A stretch of DNA of 64,000 bases from Flavobacterium sp. (GCF_017744675.1 NZ_JAGIAV010000003.1:124001-188000), one strand, 5' to 3'; numbered from the stretch's first letter, positions 37,568 through 46,469 are shown. The notes: a model not told the origin generated them from the sequence alone. Made by a program: numbers and translations.

Positions 37568-39121
37568 TTACAAATGAAATTTTATGCCTTGAGATAATGC
37601 CACTCCAACACCATAATTGATTGTATTGGTTTGTCTTCTCATGTAAACTTTCCATGCATCAGAACCTGATTCTCTTCCTCCGCCAGTTTCTTTTTCTCCA
37701 CCAAAAGCACCTCCAATTTCAGCACCCGATGTTCCGATATTTACATTGGCAATTCCGCAATCAGAACCTGCAACAGATAAAAACATTTCGGCTTCTCTCA
37801 GATTATTGGTCATAATTGCTGAAGATAATCCTTGAGCCACATTATTTTGGATTTCAATAGCATTTTCGACTGTTCCTGAGTATTTCAATAAGTATAAAAC
37901 AGGCGCAAAAGTTTCGTGCTGTACAATTTCAAAAGAATTATCAGCTTCTGCAATAGCAGGTTTTACGTAACAGCCGCTTTCATATCCTTCTCCTAAAAGC
38001 ACTCCACCTTCAACCAGAATTTTTCCTCCTTGTTCGACCACTTTTTTCAGAGCTTGATCATACATTTCGACTGCCTGTTTATCAATAAGAGGTCCAACAT
38101 GATTCTTTTCGTCCAACGGATTTCCGATACGCAATTGTTTGTAGGCCGAAATAAGTGCTTCTTTTACTTTATCATAAATACTTTCGTGAATAATCAAACG
38201 TCTTGTCGAAGTGCATCTTTGTCCCGCCGTTCCCACTGCACCAAAAACAGCTCCTATAACTGTCATTTCCAAATCGGCATCGGGAGTTACAATGATGGCG
38301 TTGTTGCCACCTAATTCTAACAATGATTTTCCTAAACGTCCTGCAACTACCTGAGCCACAATTTTACCCATTCGAGTAGAGCCAGTAGCCGAAATTAATG
38401 GAATACGCTTGTCATTGGTTAACAACTCTCCTATTTTGTAATCGCCATTAATCAAGCACGAAACTCCTTCTGGCAGGTTATTTTCTTTTATAACCTCTGC
38501 CATAATATTTTGACATGCAACTGCGCAAAGCGGTGTTTTTTCAGATGGTTTCCAAACACAAACATCCCCGCAAACCCATGCTAAAGCTGTATTCCAAGCC
38601 CAAACCGCTACCGGAAAGTTAAATGCCGAAATGATACCCACAATTCCCAGAGAATGATACTGCTCATACATTCTGTGTCCTGGTCTTTCTGAATGCATCG
38701 TTAATCCGTGAAGCTGACGCGAAAGACCAACCGCAAAATCACAGATATCAATCATTTCCTGGACTTCACCGTAACCTTCCTGCAATGATTTTCCCATTTC
38801 GTACGAAACCAGTTTTCCTAACGCTTCTTTGTTCTTTCGTAATTTTTCGCCAAACTGACGTACAATTTCTCCACGTTTTGGTGCAGGAATCAATCTAAAC
38901 TGTTTAAACGCCTCAGTTGCCGATTCCATTACTTTTTCATAATCTGCAGCTGTAGATGTTTTAACCTTTCCAATTAATTTTCCGTCAACAGGAGAATAAC
39001 TTTCTAAAATTTCTCCATTTGAAAAATTATGCAATCCTGTTGAAGTTCCTTCGTTAATGTCTTTTATGTTTAATGCTTTTAAAGCTTCTTTTATTGTAAT
39101 TTCTAATTCTTCGATTGCCAT
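37568..39121 (-). CDS. ALDH7-type 2-aminoadipate-6-semialdehyde dehydrogenase
   Basis: 517 residues of the aldehyde dehydrogenase superfamily. Catalytic Cys303 (GTAGQRCTSTRR), Glu269 (LLELGGNNAI) and the NAD-site ATGSTRMG are present. The C-terminal GGAFGGEKETGGGRESGSDA and the IKF ending are hallmarks of the ALDH7A1 (antiquitin) branch. That branch oxidises 2-aminoadipate-6-semialdehyde to 2-aminoadipate in lysine and hydroxylysine breakdown. It is the second gene of the operon, 39 bp after the DUF1338 gene, and supplies the step directly after the phospho-lyase. It is distinct from the semialdehyde dehydrogenase of the hydroxyproline operon. Confidence 0.9.
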   Translation of the reverse strand: MAIEELEITIKEALKALNIKDINEGTSTGLHNFSNGEILESYSPVDGKLIGKVKTSTAADYEKVMESATEAFKQFRLIPAPKRGEIVRQFGEKLRKNKEALGKLVSYEMGKSLQEGYGEVQEMIDICDFAVGLSRQLHGLTMHSERPGHRMYEQYHSLGIVGIISAFNFPVAVWAWNTALAWVCGDVCVWKPSEKTPLCAVACQNIMAEVIKENNLPEGVSCLINGDYKIGELLTNDKRIPLISATGSTRMGKIVAQVVAGRLGKSLLELGGNNAIIVTPDADLEMTVIGAVFGAVGTAGQRCTSTRRLIIHESIYDKVKEALISAYKQLRIGNPLDEKNHVGPLIDKQAVEMYDQALKKVVEQGGKILVEGGVLLGEGYESGCYVKPAIAEADNSFEIVQHETFAPVLYLLKYSGTVENAIEIQNNVAQGLSSAIMTNNLREAEMFLSVAGSDCGIANVNIGTSGAEIGGAFGGEKETGGGRESGSDAWKVYMRRQTNTINYGVGVALSQGIKFHL

Positions 39122-39160
39122 TATAAACTTTTTAATTGTGCTTTACCTACTACGTGAATA

Positions 39161-39976
39161 TTATTTTGTTTTTTGAAGCTTTACATCAGTGCTTTCAAAT
39201 ATTTTATCTGCTGATGATGCCACAAAGCCTTGATATAATTCACCGTTTGACATAGGATAACGCAATGCAAATTCATAATAACAAGATGGCACTTTTAATG
39301 TTCCCTCTTTAAATTCAACATCATACAAATCTGCCAATGTGCTTGATTGTTCCAAAAGCTGCTCTGGAGTTCCTTTAATCTTTCCTCCAGAAGCATTTAA
39401 TTCCCATCCGCTGGCTTCTAAGAAATTATTCAATTCTTCTAAAGTCTGAAAACCTTTTAAAGCATTTGTATTGATCGTAAAATGATTGGCTCTAAAACCA
39501 TACACATACATCCATGCCGCATATTCAGACTCTTCTAGCAATGTTTTGTAAACCGCTTGCGAATTTCCGTTCCAAACAGCTCCGCTCAAAACCAAATTTG
39601 GATCATTAAATACGTTTTGATCACAACTATCCAAAAGCTGCTGAACAGTTTCCTGCAATTCAGGAGAACATTTTTCTAGTTCTAATTCTGAAATGAAAAT
39701 TCTTGGCGCATTTTTATCCAAAGCATTTTCATAGTGTTTTGCATATAGCTTTTTTGCCTCAAAATAATATTCTCCTTTTGCTTGATACCCAACATTTAGA
39801 AAGGCTTTTTCTAATACTTCAATATTCACACGTTTATCATTAAAAGTACGAATGGCAATATGGTCATTTATAATTTCTTCCCCTTTTTCTTCCAGTAATT
39901 CATGTATTTTTAATGCTGATGGAGTAATTTCTATATATTGCTCCCATAGTTTTGTAAGTAGTTGATTCTTATCCAT
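39161..39976 (-). CDS. DUF1338 / HglS-type 2-oxoadipate dioxygenase-decarboxylase
   Basis: 271 residues, matching the shorter DUF1338 proteins. The metal and substrate residues line up with HglS: His39 and Arg43 (NDHIAIRTF), His165 (FRANHFTINT) and Glu235 (CYYEFALRYP). HglS is an Fe(II) enzyme that converts 2-oxoadipate with O2 to D-2-hydroxyglutarate, bypassing the CoA route of lysine degradation. It is the first gene of the operon, 32 bp downstream of a good -7 element. The last gene of the operon should then oxidise its product. The missing step before it is transamination of 2-aminoadipate. Confidence 0.88.
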   Translation of the reverse strand: MDKNQLLTKLWEQYIEITPSALKIHELLEEKGEEIINDHIAIRTFNDKRVNIEVLEKAFLNVGYQAKGEYYFEAKKLYAKHYENALDKNAPRIFISELELEKCSPELQETVQQLLDSCDQNVFNDPNLVLSGAVWNGNSQAVYKTLLEESEYAAWMYVYGFRANHFTINTNALKGFQTLEELNNFLEASGWELNASGGKIKGTPEQLLEQSSTLADLYDVEFKEGTLKVPSCYYEFALRYPMSNGELYQGFVASSADKIFESTDVKLQKTK

Positions 39977-40008
39977 TTTTATATCTGTTAAATAGTGTTA
40001 GTATGACA

Positions 40009-40016
40009 CAAAACTA
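40009..40016 (-). promoter_or_regulatory. -7 element of the hydroxylysine-type operon
   Basis: TAGTTTTG on the minus strand fits TAnnTTTG exactly and would give a leader of about 25 nt before the first gene. A -33 TTG at normal spacing is not obvious, which would suit a promoter that needs an activator. Confidence 0.5.
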
Positions 40017-40089
40017 TAGATAATACTGTTATTATAACATTATACAGATACGATTATTTACAATTCGACAGTTTCATATCTTTTTTTTG

Positions 40090-40137
40090 TAATTTTGACA
40101 CTTTAAAAACCGGTTTTACCAAAAGAATTGTCAAAAT
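40090..40137 (+). promoter_or_regulatory. Lrp-gene promoter overlapping a symmetric operator
   Basis: The -7 element TAATTTTG (40090-40097) overlaps a 9-bp inverted repeat, ATTTTGACA at 40092-40100 and TGTCAAAAT at 40129-40137. Between the arms is a 12-bp palindrome, AAAACCGGTTTT (40106-40117). The site lies 28 bp before the regulator's ATG, placing it well for autoregulation by the Lrp/AsnC protein. Confidence 0.5.
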
Positions 40138-40164
40138 AATAGAATCTATATACCATAATAAGAT

Positions 40165-40635
40165 ATGGCAGCGATAAAAAAGAATGAAAATATTGACTTT
40201 TTAGATAGAGAAATCATACAGAAACTAAGTGAAAACGGAAGAATTCCTTTTTCTGATTTGGCACGAGAATTAAACATTTCCAATTCGCTAGTTCACTTAA
40301 GAGTACGCAAACTGCAAGAAGCAGGTGTTATAACTGGATTTTCTGTAAAATTAGCTCCCAAAGAGGTTGGTTTTGAAACCATTACTTATACTGGAATTGT
40401 CACCAAAGAAGCTCATTTTTCGTACTCTATTGCAGAAAAACTAAAACAGATTCCTGAAGTGGTAGAATGTCATTGGGTGTCTGGAAATTATGCCTTATTT
40501 ATTAAAATCGTAGCGGCGAACAATGAAGAACTCCGCAAAATATTATATGAGCAAATTCACCAAATAGAAGGTGTTGGAAGTACAGATTCGTTTTTCTCTT
40601 TTGGGTCTGCTTTTGAAAAAAATCTGCCTGTATAA
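40165..40635 (+). CDS. Lrp/AsnC-family transcriptional regulator
   Basis: 156 residues. The N-terminal helix-turn-helix begins FLDREIIQKLSENGRIPFSD and continues LARELNISNSLVHLRVRKLQ (about residues 10-58). The C-terminal RAM effector-binding domain (about 70-150) has VVECHWVSGNYALFIKI. Such proteins sense amino acids and often control the divergent catabolic operon. This one faces away from the HglS-first operon across 188 bp. A symmetric operator overlaps its own promoter. An effector such as hydroxylysine, aminoadipate or lysine would make sense, but is inference. Confidence 0.9.
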   Translation: MAAIKKNENIDFLDREIIQKLSENGRIPFSDLARELNISNSLVHLRVRKLQEAGVITGFSVKLAPKEVGFETITYTGIVTKEAHFSYSIAEKLKQIPEVVECHWVSGNYALFIKIVAANNEELRKILYEQIHQIEGVGSTDSFFSFGSAFEKNLPV

Positions 40636-40650
40636 ACTTAAGCTTTCTTA

Positions 40651-41424
40651 TTATAGTTGGATTACATATTCTTGCCAAGTCTGTTTTCCTAAATTTTTTT
40701 CTGGACACAGGTTTACTCCCGTAGTAAATAACTTGTGGCGGATATCTTCTGGCTCTTTTAATTTTAGATTTTTGGTATTTTGAGTGGCTTCTAAATAAGC
40801 CTTAGCCATTTCTTCAAAATGAAGCACTTCTGGGCCACCAAAATCTTCCATTAAACCTTTTGGGGATTCTAATGCAAGAGAAGCCAATAACGCGGCAACT
40901 TCTTGTACAGCTACAGACTGAAATCTAATCTTTGAAGGAATTGTTACAAAATTGCTTTTGGCATTTTGATCTAATCCTTTTATGATATTAAACACAAAAT
41001 CATGAAATTGAGTGGTTCTAAGAATGGTAAAAGGAATACCGCTTTTTGCAATAGCATTTTCTACTTCTAATTTTGCTTGATAATAAGGATAATCGCTTTT
41101 GTGAATTCCAACTATAGAAATATAAATAAAGTGTTTTATTGCATTTTTATCCACTGCATCCAACAGATTCTTAGTGCCTCTTATATCGGTCTGCTGAAAA
41201 TTCCTCGGATTACTTGCACAATGAATAATAACCTCCGCTCCTTCTGCAGCTTCTTTTAAACCAAGATTTTCGACCAAATCTCCTGTAAAAAACTGTACAT
41301 CACTTCGAACTTCGTGATTTGTTTGAGTCGTTAATACCGCTGTTTAAAATCCTTTTCCTACTAATGCATTAACAACATATTTTCCTAAATGTCCGTTTCC
41401 GCCCGTAACTAATATCTTATTCAT
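40651..41424 (-). pseudogene. NmrA-like NAD(P)-binding protein, interrupted by a stop codon
   Basis: Read from ATG 41424, the frame begins with a Rossmann start (ILVTGGNGHLGKYVVNALVG) but meets TAA at codon 27 (41344-41346). The same frame then continues without a break for another 231 codons, with VIIHCASNPRNFQQTDIRGT and HFIYISIVGI, typical of atypical short-chain NmrA/YtfG-like proteins. Restart at TTG 41277 would lack the dinucleotide loop, so the product would not bind NAD(P). A single substitution (for example GAA to TAA) explains it. It is either a recent pseudogene or a sequencing error. It converges with the Lrp gene, ending 15 bp from it. Confidence 0.75.
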
Positions 41425-41620
41425 CTGCTTATTATTTGAAGATACTATATTAGAAAAAAACCTGTACATCTCAAAAATGTTTAGCCATCATTATTTTGGT
41501 TTTGAAGAAGAACGAATCTGTCTTTACTAACCGGACTACTCAAAATATAAAAAGTGGTACATTTTGATGATACAGCAAAACAATACTTTTGGTTAAAAAT
41601 CAAAAAGGATTAAATAGAAA

Positions 41621-42610
41621 ATGAACGGACAAATAAGAAATGATTGGACAAGAGAAGAAATTCAAGCTATATATGATAAGCCTTTATTAGAATTAGTTTA
41701 TCAAGCCGCAACTGTACATCGCAATTGGCATAAACCTTCAGAAATGCAAGTATGCACTTTGCTTTCTGTAAAAACAGGAGGATGTCCCGAAGATTGTTCT
41801 TACTGCGGACAAGCAGCCCGATATAACACCGATATAAAAGTTCAGGCACTTTTGCCAACAGAAAAAGTATTGGAGCATGCCCAAAAAGCAAAAGATGGCG
41901 GTTCTTCTCGTTTTTGTATGGCTGCCGCTTGGCGCGAAGTTCGAGATAACAAAGATTTTGATCGCATAATTGAAATGGTAAAAGGTGTCAACGACCTCGG
42001 ACTTGAAGTATGCTGCACCCTAGGAATGCTTACTGAAGAACAAGCAATACGTCTGCAAGAAGCAGGTTTATATGCATACAACCATAACTTGGACACTTCT
42101 GAAAGTTATTACGATGAAATTATAAGCACTCGTAAATTTGATCAGCGATTGAATACTATTAATAATGTGAGAAAAGCAGGAATTACGGTTTGTTCTGGCG
42201 GAATCATTGGTTTGGGCGAAACTCCTGCCGATCGAGTTTCTATGCTGGCAACTTTAGCCACCATGCCCGTTCATCCAGAATCTGTTCCTGTAAATGCATT
42301 GGCAAGAGTAAAAGGAACTCCACTAGAAAATAATCCGAAAGTGCCGATTTGGGATATGGTTCGAATGATTGCCACAGCGCGTATTATTATGCCCGCCTCT
42401 GTTGTGCGTTTAAGTGCCGGAAGAATTGAAATGTCCGAAGAAGAACAAGCTTGGTGTTTTATGGCAGGAGCCAACTCTATTTTTACAGGTGAACGCGAAA
42501 CGTTATTGGTAACTCCGAACCCAGGATTATCTGAAGACATGCAAATGTTCCAAAACCTCGGACTTAAACCTTTGGTTAAAGAAAGTAAAAGCGCTTGTTC
42601 TGTAGTTTAA
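41621..42610 (+). CDS. bioB: Biotin synthase
   Basis: 329 residues. The radical-SAM cluster is Cys55, Cys59, Cys62 ([12 protein letters not shown]). The HNLDTS motif and the [16 protein letters not shown] stretch are diagnostic for BioB. It inserts sulphur into dethiobiotin to make biotin, using a 4Fe-4S cluster with SAM and a sacrificial 2Fe-2S cluster (the Arg in VRLSAGR is one ligand). The gene stands alone; other bio genes are not in the window. A strong terminator follows. I find no regulator site for it in the 196-bp upstream gap. Confidence 0.97.
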   Translation: MNGQIRNDWTREEIQAIYDKPLLELVYQAATVHRNWHKPSEMQVCTLLSVKTGGCPEDCSYCGQAARYNTDIKVQALLPTEKVLEHAQKAKDGGSSRFCMAAAWREVRDNKDFDRIIEMVKGVNDLGLEVCCTLGMLTEEQAIRLQEAGLYAYNHNLDTSESYYDEIISTRKFDQRLNTINNVRKAGITVCSGGIIGLGETPADRVSMLATLATMPVHPESVPVNALARVKGTPLENNPKVPIWDMVRMIATARIIMPASVVRLSAGRIEMSEEEQAWCFMAGANSIFTGERETLLVTPNPGLSEDMQMFQNLGLKPLVKESKSACSVV

Positions 42611-42637
42611 AACGAATCTATCACCCTTTATAGCCCG

Positions 42638-42683
42638 AAAACTGCACCATCTCGAAATCTTTCGGGAGAGTGCAGTTTTTTTT
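42638..42683 (+). terminator. Terminator after bioB
   Basis: A 10-bp inverted repeat (42638-42647 with 42670-42679) with a second small hairpin in its loop is followed by a T run. It lies 28 bp after the stop codon. Confidence 0.8.
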
Positions 42684-42787
42684 ATGTAAAGAACTTTTCT
42701 TTGCTAAGCAAATGTCTCCGACTTTGCGCTACTTAAAATCATGATTTACAACTTTTTAAATTATTGATTTTTAAATCGAATTTCAAA

Positions 42788-43312
42788 CTAACTTTTTCCT
42801 CGTTTCAAATTTACATCCCAAATACTTACCGTATTTAATTTCCATTCTTTATTTTTTGAAATAATTAAAATAGTTTCAATTGCTGAAATTATTCCGATAT
42901 CAAAAAATAAATTTTTAAAGCCATGAGTGCTATTTAGCGTAATTTCAGTCAAATATAAAAAAAAAGTAAAAATCCAAATCTTGCTTAAATAGGAGCTAAC
43001 AACAACTACTTTTTTATACTTAAAATAATTCAGAAATAAGACGAGCATTTTAAGTCCTAAAAGAATTATAAAAGCATCAATAAAACTGAAGAGACTAATC
43101 TTGGAATGTAAAAAAATTACAAAAATCATAATCGCCCAATAAAAATAATTAGAAACAGCTTCTGTTGTATTTTCATTTTTCATGTAATTTAAGATTAAAC
43201 CGATTATTAAAAAAAATTCAATTATTAAGTCATAATTATCCAAATAATCGTATCTAAATAAAACAATGCATGTGGTCAATACCAGTAAAAAACGAATAAG
43301 TAATTTTATCAT
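42788..43312 (-). CDS. Small multi-pass membrane protein of unknown function
   Basis: 174 residues, very hydrophobic, with about five predicted membrane segments separated by Lys/Asn-rich loops. I recognise no family. It ends a few bases from nothing else, and starts 20 bp from the left end of a decayed IS1-family copy. Because the next units are RHS toxin tips with immunity genes, it could be the immunity gene of a lost toxin module; that is speculation from position only. Confidence 0.6.
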   Translation of the reverse strand: MIKLLIRFLLVLTTCIVLFRYDYLDNYDLIIEFFLIIGLILNYMKNENTTEAVSNYFYWAIMIFVIFLHSKISLFSFIDAFIILLGLKMLVLFLNYFKYKKVVVVSSYLSKIWIFTFFLYLTEITLNSTHGFKNLFFDIGIISAIETILIISKNKEWKLNTVSIWDVNLKRGKS

Positions 43313-43331
43313 ATTTAAGCTCGAATAAAGT

Positions 43332-44041
43332 GGATAAACTTACTATTTAATTGCTCAAATCCAAAAGTAAATCTTCAAAATAGCTGTCAAAATCACTAAA
43401 CTTTTACTGAAACAGATTGTTCTGCGGTTAAGTCTTTTCAGATGAGTTCTAAGAGTCAAATTTTTTCTTTCAATATGATTAGTTCCGAAACGCTTAACAG
43501 AATGCATTTTCTCACTAATCAGATACTTGTAGTTTTTTAATCTGTCTGTAAATATCTTTTTAGCTTCTCATAATTTCAGAGTTTCCAAAACAAGATTCAG
43601 AGTTTTATTGGTTCGTTTGCCCACACTAAAACTCACCACATTTTTAGAATTCTTTTCCAAAGCATAAACCAGCCAGATATAATTTTTCTTGTGCCTGATA
43701 TAAGTACACAGTTCATCTACTTCATAGGTTTTGCCTCTGCTGAGAATTGGTCTGGTTATATTTCTCGCAATGGAGACAATTCTTTTCAATAATGTTGTCG
43801 CTGATATTTTTAATACTCTTGCTGTGCTTCTTATTCCCAATCCTTCTTTGGTGAACAGTACCATCTCCTGATTGATATCTCCTTTGTAAGCATTGTACTA
43901 TAGTTAATCTGCTGTCATTTTTGACAAATAGTACATTTATAAGGCTGATTACCGTTAGATTGAAATCCATTCTTTATGCATTTACCATTGCAAAAATTAC
44001 ATTTTATTTTCATGACCTAATTTGAAACACTAAGGTAAGGC
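43332..44041 (-). mobile_element. IS1-family element, copy 1 (decayed)
   Basis: Aligned with two better copies at 45.6 and 47.9 kb, this one begins with the same 'ggataaacttact' end; AACTTACTG is also found in classical IS1 ends. The opposite end is near 'cactaaggtaaggc'. About 710 bp. The transposase is broken. The sequence beyond the right end (44042-44189) is repeated beside copy 3. Confidence 0.7.
43355..44013 (-). pseudogene. Broken IS1-family transposase
   Basis: It shares nearly the whole length with the 219-residue transposase at 47.9 kb. Two lesions are visible. One base is missing in the codons after the zinc finger (about 43900, 'gtactatag' against 'atacctatag' in the intact copy), shifting the frame. 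Later a TGA stands where the intact copy reads LSDAKK (about 43566). Zinc-finger cysteines and the central VDELCTYIRHKKNYIWLVYA are still readable. It is not expected to make active transposase. Confidence 0.85.
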
Positions 44042-44189
44042 AAAAGCATTTTAAGGCTTATTAAAAGACAATAAACGAAAGAGACAACCTGATGGTCGTC
44101 TCTTTTTCTATTCAATAATTTAATTTTAACATTCTTTTTCAGTTAGTTACATGGATATATTATCAAAATACCTAATCTGTAACACTACC
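44042..44189. repeat. Direct repeat R1 beside IS copy 1, with a terminator
   Basis: About 148 bp, some 90% identical by eye to 48576-48723. It contains a hairpin with a T run (aaagagac at 44078-44085 with gtctcttt at 44098-44105), and ends 'ctaatctgtaacactacc'. The repeat probably is the common tail of RHS modules rather than part of the IS. Confidence 0.7.
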
Positions 44190-44334
44190 TAACTTTTTGG
44201 GGCATGTTCACCATATGGAATGGCTTTTTAAATTTTGGGCAAACCGAAGTTTGTTTTAATTTTTATGAAATAGTAAATCTTCGATTATCTGCAAATATTG
44301 AATGAAATTATTAATCACCAACACATCTGATACA

Positions 44335-44676
44335 TTACCCATCGATAAAATCAATAACTTGTTCAAAAACAATCGGATATCCCTCTGTTTCACCTAGTTT
44401 GCCTATTTTGTCAAAAATTGAATAATGATTACCACTATCTATTGATTCTTCAACAAATTTTTTAATAGTTTCTTTTTTCAAATCTTTAATTACTACCATA
44501 TTATCTGCCCAAAAAAAACTGTTACTATTTTGTTCTAAAAGCATTTTTATATTATCTAAAGTAAAAATAGTAGCAAAAAATATTTCTTTGTTTTCTAAAA
44601 TTACATTAATATCCAAATTATCGTTATAATAATCTTTAACTTGGTATCTTGCTGGTATAATTATTTTGAATTTCAT
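44335..44676 (-). CDS. Putative immunity protein for RHS tip A
   Basis: 113 residues, cytoplasmic by appearance, with many Ile/Lys/Asp and no recognisable family. It begins 2 bp after the RHS toxin-tip gene, the standard place for a cognate immunity gene. The stop codon lies inside a 23-bp sequence (44319-44341) that recurs exactly at 46433-46455 after the next immunity gene. Function is inferred only from this arrangement. Confidence 0.6.
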   Translation of the reverse strand: MKFKIIIPARYQVKDYYNDNLDINVILENKEIFFATIFTLDNIKMLLEQNSNSFFWADNMVVIKDLKKETIKKFVEESIDSGNHYSIFDKIGKLGETEGYPIVFEQVIDFIDG

Positions 44677-44678
44677 AT

Positions 44679-45551
44679 TTAAAAGATTTTTAATATTCTA
44701 TCAATCACTGCTTGTTGGTTAGCTTTACTTGAATAAGCTAAAATTTCTATTTGTTCACCAATTTTTCTAAAATAAACCCTAGCTCCTCCAGCAGACCTAG
44801 CTTCAAATATTTCTCCTATAATATTTTTAGTCCCGATGCCTGGATTCATATTTCCACTTGAAAGTTGTTTCAATAAAGCATTTGCTTCTTTGCTTAGTGC
44901 CTTATTTCCATTAAAAGTTTCTTGTGCAAGTTTAAATAATTTTGAATCAGTTTTTACAAGAGAAAGGAGTTTAATTTCTGCACCACCAGAAATCCATGCT
45001 AATCCACCAGCACCGCCGAGAGGCATTCTCATCTTTATTGTCCCATCTTCATTTAATAAATAACTAAGTCCTGTTTCTGGGTCCGTCCATTCGTCTTCGC
45101 CTTTCAATCTATCCCATAATTTACTTAAATAAGAATCTTTACTTCTATCTGTTCCAACTTTTCCTGTTGGATACATAGGCACAATTTCCCCTTTCTTTTT
45201 AGGAGGGTCTTGGCTACTTTCTCCATCACTGGTAGTATTACCTTCATTATCTATACTATTTCCTTGACCATCTGAAAATCCATTGCCTGTATTTGTCCAA
45301 GTCGTACCGCTCGCAGAATTTTTTAATTTATCTATGAATGATTGTGTAAGCATACCATCAGGGTCAAGAAAATAAACTGGATTATCCATAGTATAATTAT
45401 ATGGAGACCATCTTCTACCCATTTCAGCTAATGGGTCAATGTTCATCCAGCGTCCAAGTACCGGGTCATAATTCCTCGCCCCATAATCGTAAAAGTTAAG
45501 CCCCAGTTCGTCTTGGAGCTCCTTTCCATTGTATTTATACTTATAAGGGTT
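44679..45551 (-). CDS. Orphan RHS toxin-tip module A
   Basis: The reading frame carries the RHS-associated core from [17 protein letters not shown] through [11 protein letters not shown] and [11 protein letters not shown]. It then switches to a unique tail of about 200 residues. There is no proper start codon upstream of the core; the first ATG is the Met of MNIDPLAE (45446). The tail ends [18 protein letters not shown], which is suggestive of a RelE/ParE-like fold, though not proven. A Gly/Ser-rich linker with PMYPTG precedes it. Such silent tips are thought to be swapped by recombination into a full-length rhs gene. An IS1 copy lies directly upstream. Confidence 0.75.
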   Translation of the reverse strand, partial: NPYKYKYNGKELQDELGLNFYDYGARNYDPVLGRWMNIDPLAEMGRRWSPYNYTMDNPVYFLDPDGMLTQSFIDKLKNSASGTTWTNTGNGFSDGQGNSIDNEGNTTSDGESSQDPPKKKGEIVPMYPTGKVGTDRSKDSYLSKLWDRLKGEDEWTDPETGLSYLLNEDGTIKMRMPLGGAGGLAWISGGAEIKLLSLVKTDSKLFKLAQETFNGNKALSKEANALLKQLSSGNMNPGIGTKNIIGEIFEARSAGGARVYFRKIGEQIEILAYSSKANQQAVIDRILKIF

Positions 45552-45613
45552 TACGACTATTTTTACAAGGTTTTGCCTGTTAAATAGAATAAATTTAGGA
45601 ACATAATTCTGTA

Positions 45614-46331
45614 GGATAAACTTACTGTTTTATTGCTCAAATCCAAAAGTAAATCTTCAAAATAGCTGTCAAAATCACTAAACTTTTACTGAAACAGATT
45701 GTTCTGCGGTTAAGTCTTTTCAGATGAGTTCTAAGCGTCAAATTTTTTCTTTCAATATGATTAGTTCCGAAACGCTTAACAGAATGCATTTTCTCACTAA
45801 TCAGATACTTGTAGTTTTTTAATCTGTCTGTAAATATCTTTTTAGCGTCAGATAATTTCAAAGTTTCCAAAACCCGTTTCAGTGTTTTATTGGTTCGTTT
45901 GCCAACATTAAAACTCACAACTGTTTTAGAATTCTTTTTCAATGCATAAACCAGCCAAATGTAATTTTTCTTGTGCCTGATGTAAGTACATAGCTCATCA
46001 ACTTCATAGATTTTGCCTCTGCTTATAATGGGTTTGGCAATATTTCTGGCAATTGAAACAATTCTTTTCAATAATGTAGTCGCTGATATTTTCAATATTC
46101 TTGCTGTGCTTCTTATCCCTAGACCTTCTTTGGTTAATTGAATAATCTTCTGATTTGTATCTGTTCTATATGCTCGATAACCATAATTTTCAACTCTGGT
46201 TTTTCCGCATGCTCTGCAAATATATCTTTGGCTGCCAGACTTTGTCTTTCCGCATTTAATCATCTTTTGAATATCACCAACACATCTGTAACACGTAGTC
46301 TGGTTTGACTCCATTTTTTTTGATTTAAGGC
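45614..46331 (-). mobile_element. IS1-family element, copy 2
   Basis: About 720 bp, from 'ggataaacttact' to near 'ttaaggc'. It carries one intact transposase gene. Its left flank (45541-45613) resembles that of copy 3, so both sit at the same junction, upstream of an RHS core. Confidence 0.75.
45637..46314 (-). CDS. IS1-family transposase (intact)
   Basis: 225 residues, a single-frame IS1-type transposase. The N-terminal zinc finger has CYRC, then CGKTKSGSQRYICRACGKTR. A helix-turn-helix (EGLGIRSTARILKISATTLL) follows. The catalytic part has VDEL, FTDRLKNYKY and the final NHIERKNLTLRTHLKRLNRRT, matching the DDE pattern of InsB. Unlike classical IS1, no frameshift between two frames is needed. 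It differs at many positions from the other two copies, so the copies are not a recent burst. Confidence 0.92.
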   Translation of the reverse strand: MESNQTTCYRCVGDIQKMIKCGKTKSGSQRYICRACGKTRVENYGYRAYRTDTNQKIIQLTKEGLGIRSTARILKISATTLLKRIVSIARNIAKPIISRGKIYEVDELCTYIRHKKNYIWLVYALKKNSKTVVSFNVGKRTNKTLKRVLETLKLSDAKKIFTDRLKNYKYLISEKMHSVKRFGTNHIERKNLTLRTHLKRLNRRTICFSKSLVILTAILKIYFWI

Positions 46332-46469
46332 ATTATAAAATAAAAAAACAGCCCAAAGACTGTCTTAATTTTTATGCTATATTAATATAAATATCTGATT
46401 TTCTGTAAATGTTAGAGGCACTAATTAACCATCAACACATCTGATACATTACCCACTACCAACACTACC

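Noticed and set aside
41621-42610. Biotin operon
   Set aside because: Only bioB is present; the genes on either side are a broken NmrA-like gene and a small membrane protein.
43722-43970. Separate 82-residue gene upstream of the broken transposase
   Set aside because: It is the shifted frame of the decayed IS1-family transposase, not an independent gene.
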